DNA of 64,000 nucleotides from Membranihabitans marinus (GTDB lineage: Bacteria > Bacteroidota > Bacteroidia > Chitinophagales > Saprospiraceae). This document shows positions 61,888-64,000 of the stretch, one piece after another. The notes beneath the pieces are model-generated. The model saw nothing but the letters and a program-made list of their open reading frames with translations, had not been told where the DNA came from and did no database searches. Made by a program: the position numbers and the translations under genes. Numbering within the stretch: position 1 is the stretch's first letter; each line of letters starts with the position of its first letter. The stretch is taken from positions 124,001-188,000 of the forward strand of contig NZ_JAHVHU010000011.1 in NCBI RefSeq assembly GCF_019802045.1. Reading direction: 5' to 3'.

Positions 61888-64000
61888 ATGGGGTTGGAAA
61901 AATATCAGCAGAAACGGGATTTTGATAAAACACCGGAACCTGCCGGATCCCTGGACCATTCCGGACAATACCGGTTCGTCATCCAACGCCATGATGCCCG
62001 GCGGCTTCACTACGATTTACGACTGGAAATGAAAGGCGTACTTAAAAGCTGGGCCATACCCAAAGGACCGTCAATGAACCCGGCAGATAAGCGACTCGCC
62101 ATCCATACAGAAGATCACCCTCTGGAATACCTCACATTCCAGGGTACCATTCCCAAAGGGAATTACGGTGCCGGGAAAATGATTGTATGGGACCATGGAA
62201 GGTATGAGTCCTACAAAGCACCCAATGATCCCAACAAGCTGGAAGAAGAATATGAACAGGGCACCCTCCACCTGCTTTTTCATGGCCAACGCACAAAAGG
62301 AAAGTTTACGTTGGTGCGAACCAACTACAGCAAGAAAGATCAATGGCTGTTGATCAAGCAGGAGGATACGCACAGCACCAACCAGAATTATGATGCCGAA
62401 GATCAGTTTTTAACCACCTCAAATCAGGCCAGCTTATCAGGCACCACACAAGAGGCCCTCTCTCCCATGCTGGCAACGACTGGGAAAACACCTTTTGACC
62501 ATCCCGATTGGTTGTTTGAGCTCAAATATGACGGTTATCGGATCCTGGCAAACGTCGTAAATCGTCGCGTCAATTTGTATTCGCGTAATAACATTTCCTA
62601 CACCAATAAATTCCCGCAAATCGTGCAATCGCTGTCCTCAATATCTCATGATGCTCTGTTGGACGGTGAAATGGTGATCCTCAACTCTGAAGGGATTCCT
62701 CAGTTTCAGGATTTACAAAATTATGATAAAAACCAACCCGGAGATCTACGATATATGGTCTTTGATTTACTTCACCTTGATGGTCATTCCACACTCAAGC
62801 TATCGCTGATCCAACGAAAGGAATTACTCTCAGATCTACTTCCGGCCCTTGATCATATCCTGTTTACAGACCACTTGTCGGAGAAAGGAACCTCATTGTA
62901 CAAAGAAGCTGTCAAAATGGGAATTGAAGGCATCATGGCTAAAAAGGCAGATTCTCGCTATCATCCCGGTATACGAAGTAATGACTGGCTTAAAATTAAA
63001 AAATTTAATACCGCAGATCTTCTTATCTGCGGATATACGGAATCAGATAAATCGAACAGGCCATTTGGCTCATTGATGCTTGGAAGTATGGAGGAGGGTC
63101 AACTGAAATACCGCGGTCAGTGCGGCAGTGGGTTCTCCGGATCGAAAATGACAGAATTATTCCGTCTTTTCCAGTCATACAAACGGCAAAAGTCGCCCTT
63201 TCATCAAAAAATAAATCTAAATGGACGAATCCCCCACTGGCTGGAACCAAAACTGGTGTGTGAGGTGAAATACAGCGAAATCACTTCAAAGGGACGCTTC
63301 CGACACCCCGTATTTCTACGCATGAGGCCCGACAAGACGCTGAAAATGCCACCTGCTATCGCTTTTACTCCCAGTGAACCAAAGACAGACTCAGGGGACG
63401 GATTGGAGGTTAATGGAATCCATCTTACCTTATCCAATTTAGAAAAAGTGTATTGGCCCCAATTCGGAATAAGAAAATACGATCTGCTGGATTATTACAT
63501 CGCAGTCTCTGAAGTGATGCTCCCACACTTGGTAGGTCGCCCGCAAAACCTGCATCGCCACCCGGATGGAATCGATGAACCCGGGTTTTATCAAAAAGAT
63601 GTGGAACACGCCCCTGATTGGCTACAGACAATCAAGATATACTCCGAAAGCAGTAAAAAACACATTAATTACCTGCTGTGTCAGAATGAGGCCGCTTTAT
63701 TGTATATGGTCAATCTCGGATGCATAGAAATCAATCCATGGTTGAGTCAATTTGATCATATTGAATACCCTGACTACACTGTTATTGATCTGGATCCCGC
63801 TCCAAACAACAGTTTTGATGAAGTCGTTGAAGTTGCACTGGTGATTAAAGAAATATTGGAAATTAGTCAGGTTGCCGGATTTCCAAAAACATCGGGTTCC
63901 CGAGGAATCCATATTTATATCCCCCTGGGGGGTGAATACACATTCGAGGAGTCTCGTGATTTTGCCCGGTTGATCTGTATCCTTACCCACCGTAAGCGAC
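61888..64000 (+). CDS. ligD: LigD, multifunctional end-joining ligase (3' end missing)
   Basis: The gene starts at ATG 61888, 3 bp after ku, and stays open to the window edge (704 codons seen). Three domains follow the order phosphoesterase-ligase-polymerase. The phosphoesterase (residues about 20-165) has QRHDARRLHYDLRLE with His41. The ligase has FELKYDGYRILAN with the AMP-accepting Lys213, LDGEMVIL near 259, EGIMAKKADSRYHPG near 350 and NDWLKIKK. The polymerase begins LSNLEKVYWPQFGIRKYDLL near 515, holds the metal-binding DLDP at 634-637 and the SGSRGIHIYI stretch near 669. With Ku it repairs double-strand breaks by end joining. No frameshift was seen in the visible part. The missing end is the last part of the polymerase domain. 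Confidence 0.97.
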   Translation, partial: MGLEKYQQKRDFDKTPEPAGSLDHSGQYRFVIQRHDARRLHYDLRLEMKGVLKSWAIPKGPSMNPADKRLAIHTEDHPLEYLTFQGTIPKGNYGAGKMIVWDHGRYESYKAPNDPNKLEEEYEQGTLHLLFHGQRTKGKFTLVRTNYSKKDQWLLIKQEDTHSTNQNYDAEDQFLTTSNQASLSGTTQEALSPMLATTGKTPFDHPDWLFELKYDGYRILANVVNRRVNLYSRNNISYTNKFPQIVQSLSSISHDALLDGEMVILNSEGIPQFQDLQNYDKNQPGDLRYMVFDLLHLDGHSTLKLSLIQRKELLSDLLPALDHILFTDHLSEKGTSLYKEAVKMGIEGIMAKKADSRYHPGIRSNDWLKIKKFNTADLLICGYTESDKSNRPFGSLMLGSMEEGQLKYRGQCGSGFSGSKMTELFRLFQSYKRQKSPFHQKINLNGRIPHWLEPKLVCEVKYSEITSKGRFRHPVFLRMRPDKTLKMPPAIAFTPSEPKTDSGDGLEVNGIHLTLSNLEKVYWPQFGIRKYDLLDYYIAVSEVMLPHLVGRPQNLHRHPDGIDEPGFYQKDVEHAPDWLQTIKIYSESSKKHINYLLCQNEAALLYMVNLGCIEINPWLSQFDHIEYPDYTVIDLDPAPNNSFDEVVEVALVIKEILEISQVAGFPKTSGSRGIHIYIPLGGEYTFEESRDFARLICILTHRKR

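Overview
The window reads as a chromosomal segment of a free-living, probably aerobic and possibly gliding member of the Bacteroidota, most likely a Saprospiraceae-like lineage (inference). Supporting signs are an alternative complex III operon, a PorP/SprF-family type IX secretion protein and a secreted protein with a gliding-type C-terminal sorting domain, type III glutamine synthetase, a DUF4296 lipoprotein, a DASH cryptochrome, TAnnTTTG-type -7 promoter elements and few Shine-Dalgarno sequences. No rRNA, tRNA, CRISPR array, prophage or recognisable transposase is present. The left edge cuts actD and the right edge cuts ligD.

Layout. 1-6229 (minus): respiratory operon actA-actB-actC-actD (quinol oxidation, electrons to c-type cytochromes). 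6357-10654: nucleotide and folate genes (thyA, folK, deoxynucleoside kinase) plus an AGCS sodium/amino acid symporter. 10742-15736: sppA, a small membrane protein, an OsmC protein and a membrane-anchored MutS-family ATPase. 15737-18278: mostly gene-free, carrying two dispersed repeat families around one endonuclease/exonuclease/phosphatase gene. 18279-21329: two-component pair, then sixA and a DUF4296 lipoprotein. 21460-26966: an unknown alpha-helical protein with rlmH and a rhomboid protease, a Wzx-like flippase and a LysM-barrel protein. 27137-27905: three tiny membrane-protein genes, one broken by an in-frame stop. 28211-36843: cystathionine beta-synthase-like enzyme, PorP/SprF protein, a RibB with a degenerate GTP cyclohydrolase II domain, two glycosyltransferases, a LolD-like ATPase and cryptochrome DASH. 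36931-40717: lipoprotein, SCO and cytochrome c pair, type IX secreted protein. 41853-49667: Sua5/YrdC, MoxR-like ATPase, glycosyltransferase, S24 repressor with a small partner and a clear operator, tpiA, glnN. 49835-54722: helix-hairpin-helix barrel protein and a twice-frameshifted TonB-dependent receptor. 55279-64000: a section rich in nucleic-acid enzymes (DnaQ-GIY-YIG fusion, MiaE, Pif1-like helicase) ending in the Ku-LigD end-joining pair.

The most unusual content lies between genes. A repeat family of about 250 bp (four copies: 17641, 41341, 51921, 54801) is built from several hairpins, and the copies keep their stems through paired base changes. Two copies in the same orientation flank the decayed TonB receptor. 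A separate hairpin (17700 and 41231) shows three compensated base-pair differences. A GC-rich repeat of about 15 bp begins at or just after the stop codons of three genes, always in the gene's sense. Seven-bp tandem repeats also cluster just after stop codons. These are the best candidates for something undescribed. The genes themselves are mostly recognisable families.
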